The notes: generated by a model from the letters alone, not told the origin. A stretch of 64,000 bases of DNA from CAXMST01 sp038206985 (GCA_038206985.1 JBBRAH010000008.1:17851-81850), one strand, 5' to 3'. Counted from the first letter of the stretch, positions 24,793 to 32,397 are shown. Program-made: numbers and translations.

Positions 24793-25105
24793 ATTTGGTG
24801 CTGCGGCCGCGCGCTTTCTCGATGGGGTACTTCCGCCGCGTCTGCTCGAGCTTCTCGAGGACGATCGCGTCCGGATCAGCCTTGAGGCGCTGCGCCAGCA
24901 GGTGACAGTAGGTCATGACATCGGCAAGCTCTTCAAGGACATCGTCTCGGTCCGCGTCGTCAGACCACTGGAAGCACTCGAGTAGTTCGCCGGCCTCGAT
25001 CGCGATGCTCTTCGCCAGATTCTCCACCGAGTGGAACTGGGCCCAATCCCTCTCCTCGACGAACGCTCGAAGTCTCTCCTCAACCTCCTCAGCCACGCCC
25101 GCCAT
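24779..25105 (-). CDS. MazG-like nucleotide pyrophosphohydrolase
   Basis: All-alpha NTP pyrophosphatase of 108 aa. The metal-binding pattern is intact: SIAIEAGELLECFQW followed by DVLEELADVMTYCHLLAQ (ExxE...ExxD). These enzymes hydrolyse NTPs or dNTPs to monophosphates. ATG 25105 was chosen because sequence further upstream in the frame is unlike the family. It overlaps the helicase gene by 14 nt, so the two are co-expressed; a nucleotide-clearing enzyme next to a nuclease-helicase would suit phage defence, but this is inference. Confidence 0.87.
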   Translation of the reverse strand: MAGVAEEVEERLRAFVEERDWAQFHSVENLAKSIAIEAGELLECFQWSDDADRDDVLEELADVMTYCHLLAQRLKADPDAIVLEKLEQTRRKYPIEKARGRSTKYERL

Positions 25106-25223
25106 CGTACCCGGCTCACCCCTGATGCGCCTAGGTTCGGGGTGGCGAACATTCCTCAGTACCGGCACAGAATCAGCACATTTGGCCGCCCATCGGTGAC
25201 ACGATTCACGAGATGGTTGCCCG

Positions 25224-25559
25224 GTGCCTGACTACGAGCCAATTCACATCACGATCCCGGGTAGCCCCGCCGATCCGCGCGCCCGTGAGGGCACGCCGGA
25301 CGGTGTGGTCGCGCACTACACCCCCGCTCTGCATCCGGCCGACACCTGCATCGTCGACGGCATCCCCACGACCTCGCCATCCCGGACACTCATCGACCTC
25401 GCCGAGGTCGCCAGCCGCGACGAGCTGCGCGCGATCTTCCACCGGGCCCGTGGCCTCGGGCTACTCGACCCTGAAGCCCTGGCTGCAGCTCGAGAGCGAG
25501 TCGAATGGCGCCCCTCACTGCAGATGTTCGACGACGTGATGGGGGAGTTCTTGAGGTAG
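25224..25559 (+). pseudogene. Truncated AbiEi-type (type IV antitoxin-like) remnant
   Basis: Frame of 111 codons matching the C-terminal half of AbiEi-like proteins: IHITIPGSPADPR, VVAHYTPALHPADTCIVDGIPTTSPSRTLIDLAEV and DELRAIFHRARGLGLLDPEALAAA. The N-terminal winged helix and the first part of the catalytic-like domain are missing, and no toxin gene (AbiEii) lies near. It is the only plus-strand gene-like frame in the cassette array. I regard it as a decayed remnant. Confidence 0.6.
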
Positions 25560-25626
25560 GCGGCGCCGGCGGCGAAGCCGTCTGCTGTCAAGAGAGTCAG
25601 CGATCCCTCATGGACGGTTTCGTCGG

Positions 25627-25664
25627 TCAGAACCCCAGCGCGAACTTGGCGTCCTCGCACATCA
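25627..25664 (-). repeat. DUF59 3'-end repeat, copy B
   Basis: 38 nt with 37 identical to copy D. Read on the minus strand it encodes the tail MCEDAKFALGF and a TGA stop. It lies 44 nt downstream of the hipA stop, at the left end of the HipBA block. Confidence 0.78.
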
Positions 25665-25708
25665 CCGAAAGAGGCTGCTCCGCCGTACGTGCGCGGGCAC
25701 AGGTCCCG

Positions 25709-26983
25709 TCAGGCGGCGACAGCTCCGTCGATCCACCCAGCCCTGTCTCGTGCCAGTTCGACGATCCGATCGACTGTCTCATGGTGCCAGCCCTCTACCC
25801 GGGCGACGTCCCGGGTTCGCTCCGCGCATTCCACGTAGCCCGCGGCGAGGCGGACGAGCTCCTCATCGAAGCGTGAGACACGAGCGCCAAGGTCGTACGC
25901 ACAGTCCCCCCAATCCGCGAACGTGACCGCCTCCGGATCGTACGTGTCTCCGATAGCCATTGCGAGGCTCGGCTCGAAGTCGTAGACAGCGGTGCTCACC
26001 AAGTCGTAGAGAGGCGCAAGTTGCGGCCCTCGCTCCGCATAGAGAAGAGCAAAGTTCTTGCCGTGGGCGTCCGCGTTGCCGATAACGAAGTTGAAGACCG
26101 CGGCACGAAACGCCGTGTTCAGATCCTTGGCGGGTTGCGCGGAAAGCGCGTTAATGATCTTTGACAGGTGGTGGAAGCCGGGACCCGCTTCCGTCTCCTG
26201 GTACTTCTGCGACGGGGAGAGCCCTACGGCTTGGCACAGATCCTCTTGGTGCAGCCTGATGGTTCGTTGACCGTCGGTGGTGCGATCGAAGCGCCGACTT
26301 AGGAGGCAAGACCGGCCGCCAATCTCCACGACCTCGTCCTCGGGAACCGGCAGCCCGGCACAATGGGCCGCCCTGGCGCAGAAGTACTCATTGGCTACCA
26401 ACCCCGGCGCATCCGCCTTCTCGTAGTCAGGCTTAAGGACGTGGGTGCTGGGAGCGTCCGCCCGTGGCACACCAAATGCCCCACTCGGGCTTCTGATCAG
26501 CACCGCCTTGTGCTGGACACCAGCAAGGCTTAGCCGGACGCCCCGCCTGTCGGCCTCCACCCCGAGGGGACGCGTCGGGAGATCCTCGACCAACTCGCTC
26601 AGTTCCTCATCAGAGAGCCAGGTCACACCCCCCTGAGGCTCGCCGAGTTCCTCACCACCGCGCAGGATCTGGACAGCTCCGGCGCAGTCGCGCCCAAGCT
26701 CGCCAAGCAGGGCAAAGCTGTTCGCGTCGCTCACCTTCAGGCGCCTGGCTATCGCCTCCCTCAGTCCGAGTTCAGGCAAGAGCCCCTCAAAGAAGGGCCT
26801 GGCTTCCACCGCGCCGAACTCCGCCTGCCGGCCTGGGAGAGATGCCGACAGTACCGGCAGTCCTGCGGCTTGCTCTACGACTTCGTCGGTGTACTGGAAC
26901 CTGTAGTGCCGACCACCGCTGCCCTCCTCCTCGCCCAACCATCCAACGTGCTTCCCCGAGAGGTACACATCATGTGCAGTCAC
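25709..26983 (-). CDS. hipA: HipA family serine/threonine kinase toxin
   Basis: Toxin kinase of 424 aa, full length. HipA-type kinases phosphorylate translation factors such as glutamyl-tRNA synthetase and cause growth arrest. Seen are the N-terminal subdomain (GLPVLSASLPGR), SLAGVQHKAVLI, the nucleotide-binding STHVLKPD, and the catalytic core FNFVIGNADAHGKNFALLY followed by LAPLYDLVST, with the catalytic Asp in NADAHGKN. It overlaps the upstream antitoxin gene by 4 nt. Confidence 0.92.
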   Translation of the reverse strand: MTAHDVYLSGKHVGWLGEEEGSGGRHYRFQYTDEVVEQAAGLPVLSASLPGRQAEFGAVEARPFFEGLLPELGLREAIARRLKVSDANSFALLGELGRDCAGAVQILRGGEELGEPQGGVTWLSDEELSELVEDLPTRPLGVEADRRGVRLSLAGVQHKAVLIRSPSGAFGVPRADAPSTHVLKPDYEKADAPGLVANEYFCARAAHCAGLPVPEDEVVEIGGRSCLLSRRFDRTTDGQRTIRLHQEDLCQAVGLSPSQKYQETEAGPGFHHLSKIINALSAQPAKDLNTAFRAAVFNFVIGNADAHGKNFALLYAERGPQLAPLYDLVSTAVYDFEPSLAMAIGDTYDPEAVTFADWGDCAYDLGARVSRFDEELVRLAAGYVECAERTRDVARVEGWHHETVDRIVELARDRAGWIDGAVAA

Positions 26984-27264
26984 GGCTCGTTTCTCCCGGG
27001 CGTCCAGGCTGTGCGTCTTGGCTCCGCCACCAACTCCAGCCCCGCAGCGTGAAGCGTTCGAATGAGCACATCGAGCTGAACGGTCTGCTTGCCGGCCTCG
27101 ATCTGGCTCACGGTGCGGACGGCGACGTGCGCAGCGGCCGCCAGCCCCGCCTGATCCAGGCCGAGGTCCATCCGGACTTCACGGACCATCCGCCCGAGCT
27201 CCGCGGCCTTTTGAGCTTCTGGTCCACTCGGACCCCGATTGGATGTCGGTTGCTTGCCATGCAC
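26980..27264 (-). CDS. hipB: HipB-like helix-turn-helix antitoxin
   Basis: DNA-binding protein of 94 aa with an XRE-type helix-turn-helix (LGRMVREVRMDLGLDQAGLAAAAHVAVRTVSQIEAGKQTVQLDVLIRTLHAAGLEL). It neutralises HipA and represses the pair. GTG 27264 is the likely start: a TAACCT box (27280-27275) lies 10 nt upstream, and the codon is inside the first of three palindromic operators. A longer frame upstream to 27378 runs through all three operators and is rejected. Confidence 0.87.
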   Translation of the reverse strand: MHGKQPTSNRGPSGPEAQKAAELGRMVREVRMDLGLDQAGLAAAAHVAVRTVSQIEAGKQTVQLDVLIRTLHAAGLELVAEPRRTAWTPGRNEP

Positions 27265-27375
27265 GATCGTGCATAGGTTAGCGAACAATGGGGGCATTTC
27301 GCAGACGTATTTGCACGATCGTGCATTCTCGCGGCCGCAACTAGGCTCACGGCGTCTGATATGCACGAACGTGCA
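27260..27375. promoter_or_regulatory. Three evenly spaced palindromic operators of the hipBA promoter
   Basis: TGCACGATCGTGCA at 27260-27273 and again at 27312-27325, and TGCACGAACGTGCA at 27362-27375. Centres are 52 and 50 bp apart, about five helical turns, so bound dimers would face the same side of the DNA. The first covers the hipB start, which suits autorepression by HipB with looping or cooperative binding. Confidence 0.8.
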
Positions 27376-27643
27376 CACGATTCCACGATGGGCGCGAGAC
27401 CCGTGAGACCGATCCGCTTCTGGGGCTATCCCAGCGCCCTAAAGCCCCAAGGCGAACTTGGCGTCCTCGGACATCATCTCGCACTGCCGCCGTGATGGGC
27501 TCTGCTGGCCTCAGTTGAGGAATCGCGGCCTCGTGCGGGATTCTCGGGTTCTCCTGCTGGCTCGTGCTGTCCCGTTTCGTCTCGTCGCCTAGAAAATTGA
27601 TTAGAAAACTTCGATCGCAAGGCCCAGAACCAGGGACCGCGGC
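27276..27643. other. Gene-free stretch between hipB and the cyclase gene
   Basis: This stretch holds two of the three hipBA operators, the hipB promoter and DUF59 repeat copy C (27439-27480). From 27481 to 27643 I see no gene or clear hairpin; the segment near 27590-27610 is locally AT-richer than its surroundings. Confidence 0.6.
27439..27480 (-). repeat. DUF59 3'-end repeat, copy C (variant end)
   Basis: 42 nt aligned to copy D with 6 differences, mostly at the stop end. Read on the minus strand it encodes MMSEDAKFALGL and a TAG stop, where the other copies end GF and TGA. It therefore derives from a slightly different DUF59 allele. Confidence 0.75.
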
Positions 27644-28819
27644 TCAGAGTTCGGCGACCGCGATCGTCCCGGCGTCGCGCAGGGCCTTCTCCCCCGCTCC
27701 AAGCTCGCTCAAGGGTCGGTAGGCGAGCCCATCCGGGTCGATCCCAAGCTCGGCTGCCGCCTCTGGACTGAGCCGCTCGACGAGTTGCTTCGACCCGAGG
27801 ATCGTCCCCTCGGTGGCGACCCCCTCGATCCGAGCGGCCTCGTTCATCTCGTCGCCCAGGGCTGTGACCTCGAGCCGGCCGGCCGCTGAGACCTGCCCGA
27901 CCATCAGCGCCGCCCCCCAATGCAGGCCGAGGTTGACGCGGACCTCCGGCATGTCGCCCTCGATCAGATCGGCGGCGCCGGCCCGGATTGCGTTCGCTGC
28001 TGCGATCGCGCCTGCCGCAGCAGCTGACTCGTCCCCCGACTCGGCGACGAAGAGAGCCGACGCTCCATCGCCGGCGTGTTTGCCGGTGATCCCGCCGTGC
28101 TCCATGACCGAGCTGTCGATCAGATCGGTCAGCGATCGGATCAGGCCGAAGTAGGCGCGCGAGGAGAGACGGCGAGAGAGATCGCCCGATCGCCCGAGGT
28201 CGGCGAACAGGATTGCCGCGACGCGGCGATCAGGTTCGGCGAGACGATCCATCTGCTCGAACATCTTCCTGTTGCCGCGGGCCAGCCGGGCTGCCAGCGT
28301 CGGCGGGATCGCGGGCCGACAGAGGTTGGTGATCCCGACCAGGGCTCCCGTGTCGTCGTGGACCCGCTGGTAGAGGAAGGTGACGTCGCCGAGCCAGTTG
28401 TGATGCATGCGCGCCAGGCCGGGGAAGCTCTGGGTGAGTGGGATCAGCATCGGCGGCGGCAACGCGGGCTCGACGTCGGGGGCGATCTTGGCCGTTGGCC
28501 CGAAAACGTCCTCGAAGTCGGGATCGTCGGGGGGCACGTCATGGACGACACTCGGCGCCACCTTCTCCCACCAGGAAGCCGAACCCTCACGGCTCGTGCC
28601 CCAGGTGTCTGTGAACTTCCACTGCCGGGTCATCGGCGACAGCCCGTAGAAGCCGGCCGCCTGGGCTGCGGGGAAGCCGAGCATCCGGCCCAGCTCACTG
28701 GTGATGTAGACGAAACGCCACTTCGAGTCCATCACCTCACCGAGGGCGCCGTTTTCCTCCATGGCTTCGGCGATCGAACGGAGCCGCGGATCTTCGGGCA
28801 ACGGGGGCGTATCGGCCAT
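27644..28819 (-). CDS. Class III adenylate/guanylate cyclase with PAS-like sensor
   Basis: Soluble protein of 391 aa. The N-terminal part (about 1-185) has a PAS-like sequence (LGEVMDSKWRFVYITSELGRMLGFP). The C-terminal part is a nucleotidyl cyclase homology domain: VAAILFADLGRSGDLSRRLS with the first metal aspartate, GKHAGDGASALFV with the second, then LGLHWGAALMVGQV and LEVTALGDEMNEAARIEG. Both metal aspartates are present. Whether it makes cAMP or cGMP is not clear. Start ATG 28819 follows TAGGCT (28832-28827) by 7 nt; the frame is open to 28897. Confidence 0.83.
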   Translation of the reverse strand: MADTPPLPEDPRLRSIAEAMEENGALGEVMDSKWRFVYITSELGRMLGFPAAQAAGFYGLSPMTRQWKFTDTWGTSREGSASWWEKVAPSVVHDVPPDDPDFEDVFGPTAKIAPDVEPALPPPMLIPLTQSFPGLARMHHNWLGDVTFLYQRVHDDTGALVGITNLCRPAIPPTLAARLARGNRKMFEQMDRLAEPDRRVAAILFADLGRSGDLSRRLSSRAYFGLIRSLTDLIDSSVMEHGGITGKHAGDGASALFVAESGDESAAAAGAIAAANAIRAGAADLIEGDMPEVRVNLGLHWGAALMVGQVSAAGRLEVTALGDEMNEAARIEGVATEGTILGSKQLVERLSPEAAAELGIDPDGLAYRPLSELGAGEKALRDAGTIAVAEL

Positions 28820-28925
28820 CGCGAGCAGCCTATCCACGATCGGTCCCGGGGTACCTGCCCGGGCACGACGAATATCCTCGGGGTGATCGAGCGCCAACTC
28901 GAAAGCAGCGAGGGCTTCCTGCGGC

Positions 28926-29058
28926 TCAGAACCCCAGCGCGAACTTGGCGTCCTCGGACATCATCTCCGGGGACCAGAGCATCGAAGACCATCTTCGGGT
29001 GGACTCCTCCGACGCCTTCGAGGTCGCCTACGAACTCGACCATCTGCTCGGAGACCTG
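28926..29058 (-). repeat. DUF59 3'-end repeat, copy D (longest, frameshifted)
   Basis: 133 nt aligned to the intact gene end over 135 nt. The first 52 nt match at 47 positions and the following 77 nt at about 63, separated by a 2-nt deletion that shifts the frame. The minus strand still encodes GPQVSEQMVEFVGDLEGV before the shift and MMSEDAKFALGF with TGA after it. It is a decayed copy of the last 45 codons of a DUF59 gene. Confidence 0.85.
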
Positions 29059-29181
29059 CGGTCCTGCGGATCCAACCCGGCGCTCGAGAACCGGGACTGG
29101 ATTCCCGAGGGGCGACAGCCGGAACTCGATGAACTGCGCGAGAGCCATCGGAAGGCACTCGCGGACCTCAAGGCGCCCGGC

Positions 29182-31089
29182 CTACGGAAAGCCTTTCTGC
29201 CGCTCGCAGCTGCGGCTGATGTCCTGCCCGCCGCCGCCGTGGCAGTCGTCGCGCCCGGCCCCGCCGCGCACGGTGTCGTCACCGCTCCCGCCGCGAGCTG
29301 CGTCGTTCCCCGTCTTGCCGCGGAGCTCGTCGGCGCCCGAGTTGCCGCGCAGGCGATCGTTGTCGAGGCCGCCGTGCACCAGGTCGGCGCCCGCGCCGCC
29401 CTTGACCAGGTCGCGGCCCTGATGTCCGTGAATCTCGTCGTCGCCCCTGGCGCCGCGCAGCTCATCTCGACCCCTGGAGCCGAGGATCCGATCGTCGCCG
29501 TTCCCACCGCTGACGACATCCTCTCCCCCGCGTCCGCAGATCAGATCATCGCCGTCGGCACCGCGGATCACGTCGGCGCCGGGCGTGCCGGCGATCACGT
29601 CGGGACCATCGGTGCCGGTCAGCTTGGCGCCGATCGAGCCGGTGCGGTCGAACACGTTTGCAAGCTCTCCGCGACAGGTAGGAATCTCAACGCCCGGCTC
29701 CTGGATCACGCGGCACGGCTCTCCGTCCGCGGAACGCGTCGTGAAGGTCCAGCTCACGTCCTCGGTGAGGTGCTTGCCCTCATTGCCCTTGATCTCGGCC
29801 CAGTCGTGGAGGCCGGTGGTCGCCAATGCGGTGTACTGAGAGCAGGGCTGGAGATCCTCGGCCGGGTAGAACATGATGGTGTGGGTGCCGTCCCCGTTGC
29901 CGTACGGGCCGGGCCTCGGGAAGCCCTCCAGCGGGGGCACGGCGGCCGAGCCGGCCGTGTGGGGCTCGGCGTCCGGATGAGCCGCCGGCCGTCGCCCGCG
30001 CGAGTGGGAGCTGACGACGTGGCCGCGCTCGGTCTTGACCCGCGCGCCGTCCGGACCGATGAGCTGGAAGTTCTCGGGCGTCACCGACTCGGTGTCCACG
30101 GCGTTGGAAAGCACGGCGATGATCCGCAACTCGCCGCCGCCGGTGTCCGGGCCGGGCGACGTCTTGGCCGGATGGAACTGGAACGGCACATCCTTCTCAC
30201 GGTCCTCCGGATGGATCGAGACGACCTCGGGCGGTGGGGCCTGGCCCTTCAGCTTCTTCCAGATGGCCTCGTAGTAACCCGCGACGCCCTCGGCCGTGTC
30301 GAACACGCCACCGGATTCGGTCGGAAAGTTCGCCGACGACCACGGCATCTGCTCCCGGACGCGCGGCGCATCCGCCGCCCCGCCAGCGCGCTCGGCGGCG
30401 AGGGCGGCGTTACCCACGACGAAGCCGGAGAGCAGGTCCGCCTCACTCACCTCGGAGTGGCCGATCGAGTCATAGATGGGCTTCATCTCGTTCGGCGGCG
30501 GCGCGTAGAACCCGGATTCGCCCCAGCGGAAGTGGTCCGCGAGTGCGATCGTGTCCATCGCGTACTCGATGTTGCCGATCACGCCGTTCAACTCGGGCGG
30601 CGCGAGCGGGTGCTCCGGGTCCTCGCCGTGGTCGGTCACGAGCGGCTCGAACATCCAGTCCCACATCTCGTCGCCCATGCCATGGGCGGCGGTGCCGAGC
30701 AGGTGGGCGACCTGGGGAGCGCAGGGACCCAGCGGGTTGGTCAGCTCGCCGCACTCGCCGCGCCCGCGCAGGTTCTCGATGTAGCCGCCGATGAAGCGCT
30801 CCCAGTGCGGGATCTCTCCGTAGGTCGCCGGAGGGGCGTAGCCCGTGTCGGGGTAGCTGGCGCCGCTGAGCACCTCGTAGCGGTGGAGGATCAGCAGTTG
30901 CTGAAGATCGGGATCACTGACGCGGGAGATCGCGTCGTCGGCCATCCAGGCGTGGGTAATCATGCCCGCGGCAGGGGCGCGGCTTGGGAACGCGAGCGCG
31001 AGCAGCGCCACCAGAGCGGCCATCGAGCCGAGCGCAGCTCGGCGCAGCAACTGCCCCCGCGGGGCGGCTCTCGAGGGACGGGCGGTCAC
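29182..31089 (-). CDS. Secreted zinc-dependent phospholipase C-like protein with RTX repeats
   Basis: Exported protein of 635 aa. A signal peptide (to about residue 41) is followed by a zinc-dependent phospholipase C-like domain (about 42-290): mature N terminus GMITHAWMADDAI, then HLLGTAAHGMGDEMWDW and ALADHFRWG carrying His/Asp zinc ligands. Next come an Ig-like segment (VVSIHPEDREKDVPFQF to SWTFTTRS) and C-terminal calcium-binding nonapeptides (GADVIRGADGDDLICGRGGEDVVSGGNGDDRI pattern, about ten turns). RTX repeats fold on calcium outside the cell. GTG 31089 is 7 nt from TACCCT (31102-31097). It sits in a cassette block, 97 nt downstream of the DUF59 stop. Confidence 0.83.
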   Translation of the reverse strand: MTARPSRAAPRGQLLRRAALGSMAALVALLALAFPSRAPAAGMITHAWMADDAISRVSDPDLQQLLILHRYEVLSGASYPDTGYAPPATYGEIPHWERFIGGYIENLRGRGECGELTNPLGPCAPQVAHLLGTAAHGMGDEMWDWMFEPLVTDHGEDPEHPLAPPELNGVIGNIEYAMDTIALADHFRWGESGFYAPPPNEMKPIYDSIGHSEVSEADLLSGFVVGNAALAAERAGGAADAPRVREQMPWSSANFPTESGGVFDTAEGVAGYYEAIWKKLKGQAPPPEVVSIHPEDREKDVPFQFHPAKTSPGPDTGGGELRIIAVLSNAVDTESVTPENFQLIGPDGARVKTERGHVVSSHSRGRRPAAHPDAEPHTAGSAAVPPLEGFPRPGPYGNGDGTHTIMFYPAEDLQPCSQYTALATTGLHDWAEIKGNEGKHLTEDVSWTFTTRSADGEPCRVIQEPGVEIPTCRGELANVFDRTGSIGAKLTGTDGPDVIAGTPGADVIRGADGDDLICGRGGEDVVSGGNGDDRILGSRGRDELRGARGDDEIHGHQGRDLVKGGAGADLVHGGLDNDRLRGNSGADELRGKTGNDAARGGSGDDTVRGGAGRDDCHGGGGQDISRSCERQKGFP

Positions 31090-31185
31090 GTCGCCGAGGG
31101 TATCAGCGAGATCGCCGGGATACTGACGCCGGACAATGTTCCGACGCTGTCGCCCTGACGTCTACCCGCGGGCGCGGGAGGGGCC

Positions 31186-31320
31186 TCAGAACCCCAAAGC
31201 GAACTTGGCATCTTCCGACATCATCTCCGGGGACCAGGGGGGGTCGAAGATCATCTTCGGGAAGACGTTGGTGACGCCGTCGAGGTCGCCGACGAACTCC
31301 TTCATCTGCTCGGAGACCTG
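31186..31320 (-). repeat. DUF59 3'-end repeat, copy E (parent sequence in the intact gene)
   Basis: The last 135 nt of the intact DUF59 gene. The final 38-52 nt are shared with copies A-D and the whole 135 nt with copy D. Confidence 0.85.
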
Positions 31321-31500
31321 GGGGCCGATCGGGCAGGCGGGAGTGGTCAGGGTGAAGGTGACGTAGACCTCGTTCTCCTTCTCGATCTCGACGTCGTAGA
31401 CGAGGCCGAGGCTGACGAAGTCGAGGCCGAGCTCGGGGTCGATGACCTCTTCGAGCGCTTCGTAGACCTCTTCGGTGGTGACTTTGGTGGCGTCGGTCAT
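31186..31500 (-). CDS. Metal-sulfur cluster assembly factor (DUF59/MIP18, SufT/PaaD-like), intact
   Basis: Protein of 104 aa, full length for a stand-alone DUF59 protein. Members assist Fe-S cluster assembly. The family core is EVYEALEEVIDPELGLDFVSLGLVYDVEI, and the conserved cysteine is in LTTPACPIGPQVSEQM. ATG 31500 follows TACCGT (31512-31507) by 6 nt. Its 3' end (from 31186) is the parent of four copies to the left, so this gene is the apparent insertion target; the C-terminal MMSEDAKFALGF is kept in each. Confidence 0.92.
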   Translation of the reverse strand: MTDATKVTTEEVYEALEEVIDPELGLDFVSLGLVYDVEIEKENEVYVTFTLTTPACPIGPQVSEQMKEFVGDLDGVTNVFPKMIFDPPWSPEMMSEDAKFALGF

Positions 31501-31560
31501 GGGGACACGGTAGCGAACCCGGGTAGCGCGGATCGGCCCGGGAGGGGACCGGCCCGGCGC

Positions 31561-32397
31561 TCAGGTCAGGCCGGCGAACCAGAGGCCGAAAAGCAGGCCG
31601 AACAAACCGAGCAGGGGAATCAGGACTGTCCGGTACAGCGGCGCAACCATCGGTCGGGTCAGAACCCATGCAAAGGCTGTCGTCAGTGCGGCCATCGAGA
31701 AGACGGACATCGGGGCGAACACGGCGAGAGCGAGCGCTGCCTCGAGTGTGCTCGGAAGCGCCGAAAGCAGTAGCACGACCACGGCGCCCGTTCCGGCGAG
31801 GCCGTGGAGAAAGCCAATCGCGAGCGCCTCGCGAGGCCCGCGAACGTGATGGTGAGCGTGCCGCCGCTCAGTCTCCTGGCGCAGGTGGCGATGGGCTCCG
31901 GAAGCGTCGTCGGGCGGGGTGTGGTGGTGATGGCGATCGAGGCGATACTCGCCGTGGGCCCACTTCCAGATCACACGGGCGGCGAGCACGAAGATGATCA
32001 GTCCGATGCCAACTTCCGCGCCAGACTCCAGCCAGGAGGGGATCTCGGAGTGAAAGACGATCAGGGGCACCCCGAGCAGCAGCAGCGTCCCGGCGTGGCC
32101 GACTCCCCACCACATCCCGAGCTTCGCCGCTTCCTTCGGGCCGGCGTCCCGGTCGGCGGCGATCAGCGATGTAACGGCGACCAGGTGGTCCGGGTCGGAG
32201 GCGTGGCGCAGGCCGAGCACAAAGGCGAGACCGAGCGCAAAGATGAGCGGAGCCCCTTCCAGCAGCGACGTGAGCCATTCGTCAACCCGCTCGACCGGAG
32301 CAAAGAGCGGCGCGAAATCGATCGCCGCCAGCCAGCTCAAAGCCATCAAGGCCATCGCGATCACGGCCTCCGGGATCCGGGCGCACGCCGCCGCCAC
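31561..32397 (-). CDS. NiCoT/NicO-type nickel-cobalt transporter
   Basis: Membrane protein of 278 aa (264 if ATG 32355 is used). Helix II has the hallmark FVLGLRHASDPDHLVAVTS (HxxxDH-like nickel/cobalt motif), followed by MWWGVGHAGTLLLLG. A cytoplasmic loop is His-rich (HHHH and RHAHHHV) and can bind metal. It resembles the urease-accessory UreH-like branch, but no urease or cobalamin genes are in the window. It ends 60 nt upstream of the DUF59 start and may share metal-related regulation, which the sequence does not show. Confidence 0.87.
   Translation of the reverse strand: MAAACARIPEAVIAMALMALSWLAAIDFAPLFAPVERVDEWLTSLLEGAPLIFALGLAFVLGLRHASDPDHLVAVTSLIAADRDAGPKEAAKLGMWWGVGHAGTLLLLGVPLIVFHSEIPSWLESGAEVGIGLIIFVLAARVIWKWAHGEYRLDRHHHHTPPDDASGAHRHLRQETERRHAHHHVRGPREALAIGFLHGLAGTGAVVVLLLSALPSTLEAALALAVFAPMSVFSMAALTTAFAWVLTRPMVAPLYRTVLIPLLGLFGLLFGLWFAGLT

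Larger units (their letters stand above)
22925..31237 (-). mobile_element. Array of inserted cassettes at the 3' end of a DUF59 gene
   Basis: Five same-orientation copies of the 3' end of the DUF59 gene (at 31186, 28926, 27439, 25627 and 22925, read on the minus strand) divide the region into four cargo blocks of about 2.3, 1.5, 1.8 and 2.7 kb. In each block the main genes run on the minus strand and end close to the next copy. The content is accessory: phospholipase-like RTX protein, nucleotidyl cyclase, HipBA, and helicase + MazG + AbiEi remnant. The pattern resembles serial site-specific insertion into a gene 3' end. No recombinase gene is present inside, so mechanism and mobility are inferred. 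Confidence 0.6.

Noticed and set aside
29190..29600. Periodic DNA repeat resembling a CRISPR or satellite
   Set aside because: The periodicity is 27 nt and reflects RTX nonapeptides of the encoded protein; no spacers.
28945..31158. 737-aa plus-strand frame antisense to the RTX gene
   Set aside because: Val/Ala/Gly-rich shadow; the minus-strand gene has a signal peptide, zinc motifs and RTX repeats.
22925..31500. Integrase gene for the cassette array
   Set aside because: I looked for tyrosine (RHR-Y) or serine recombinase patterns in all frames of the array; none is convincing.
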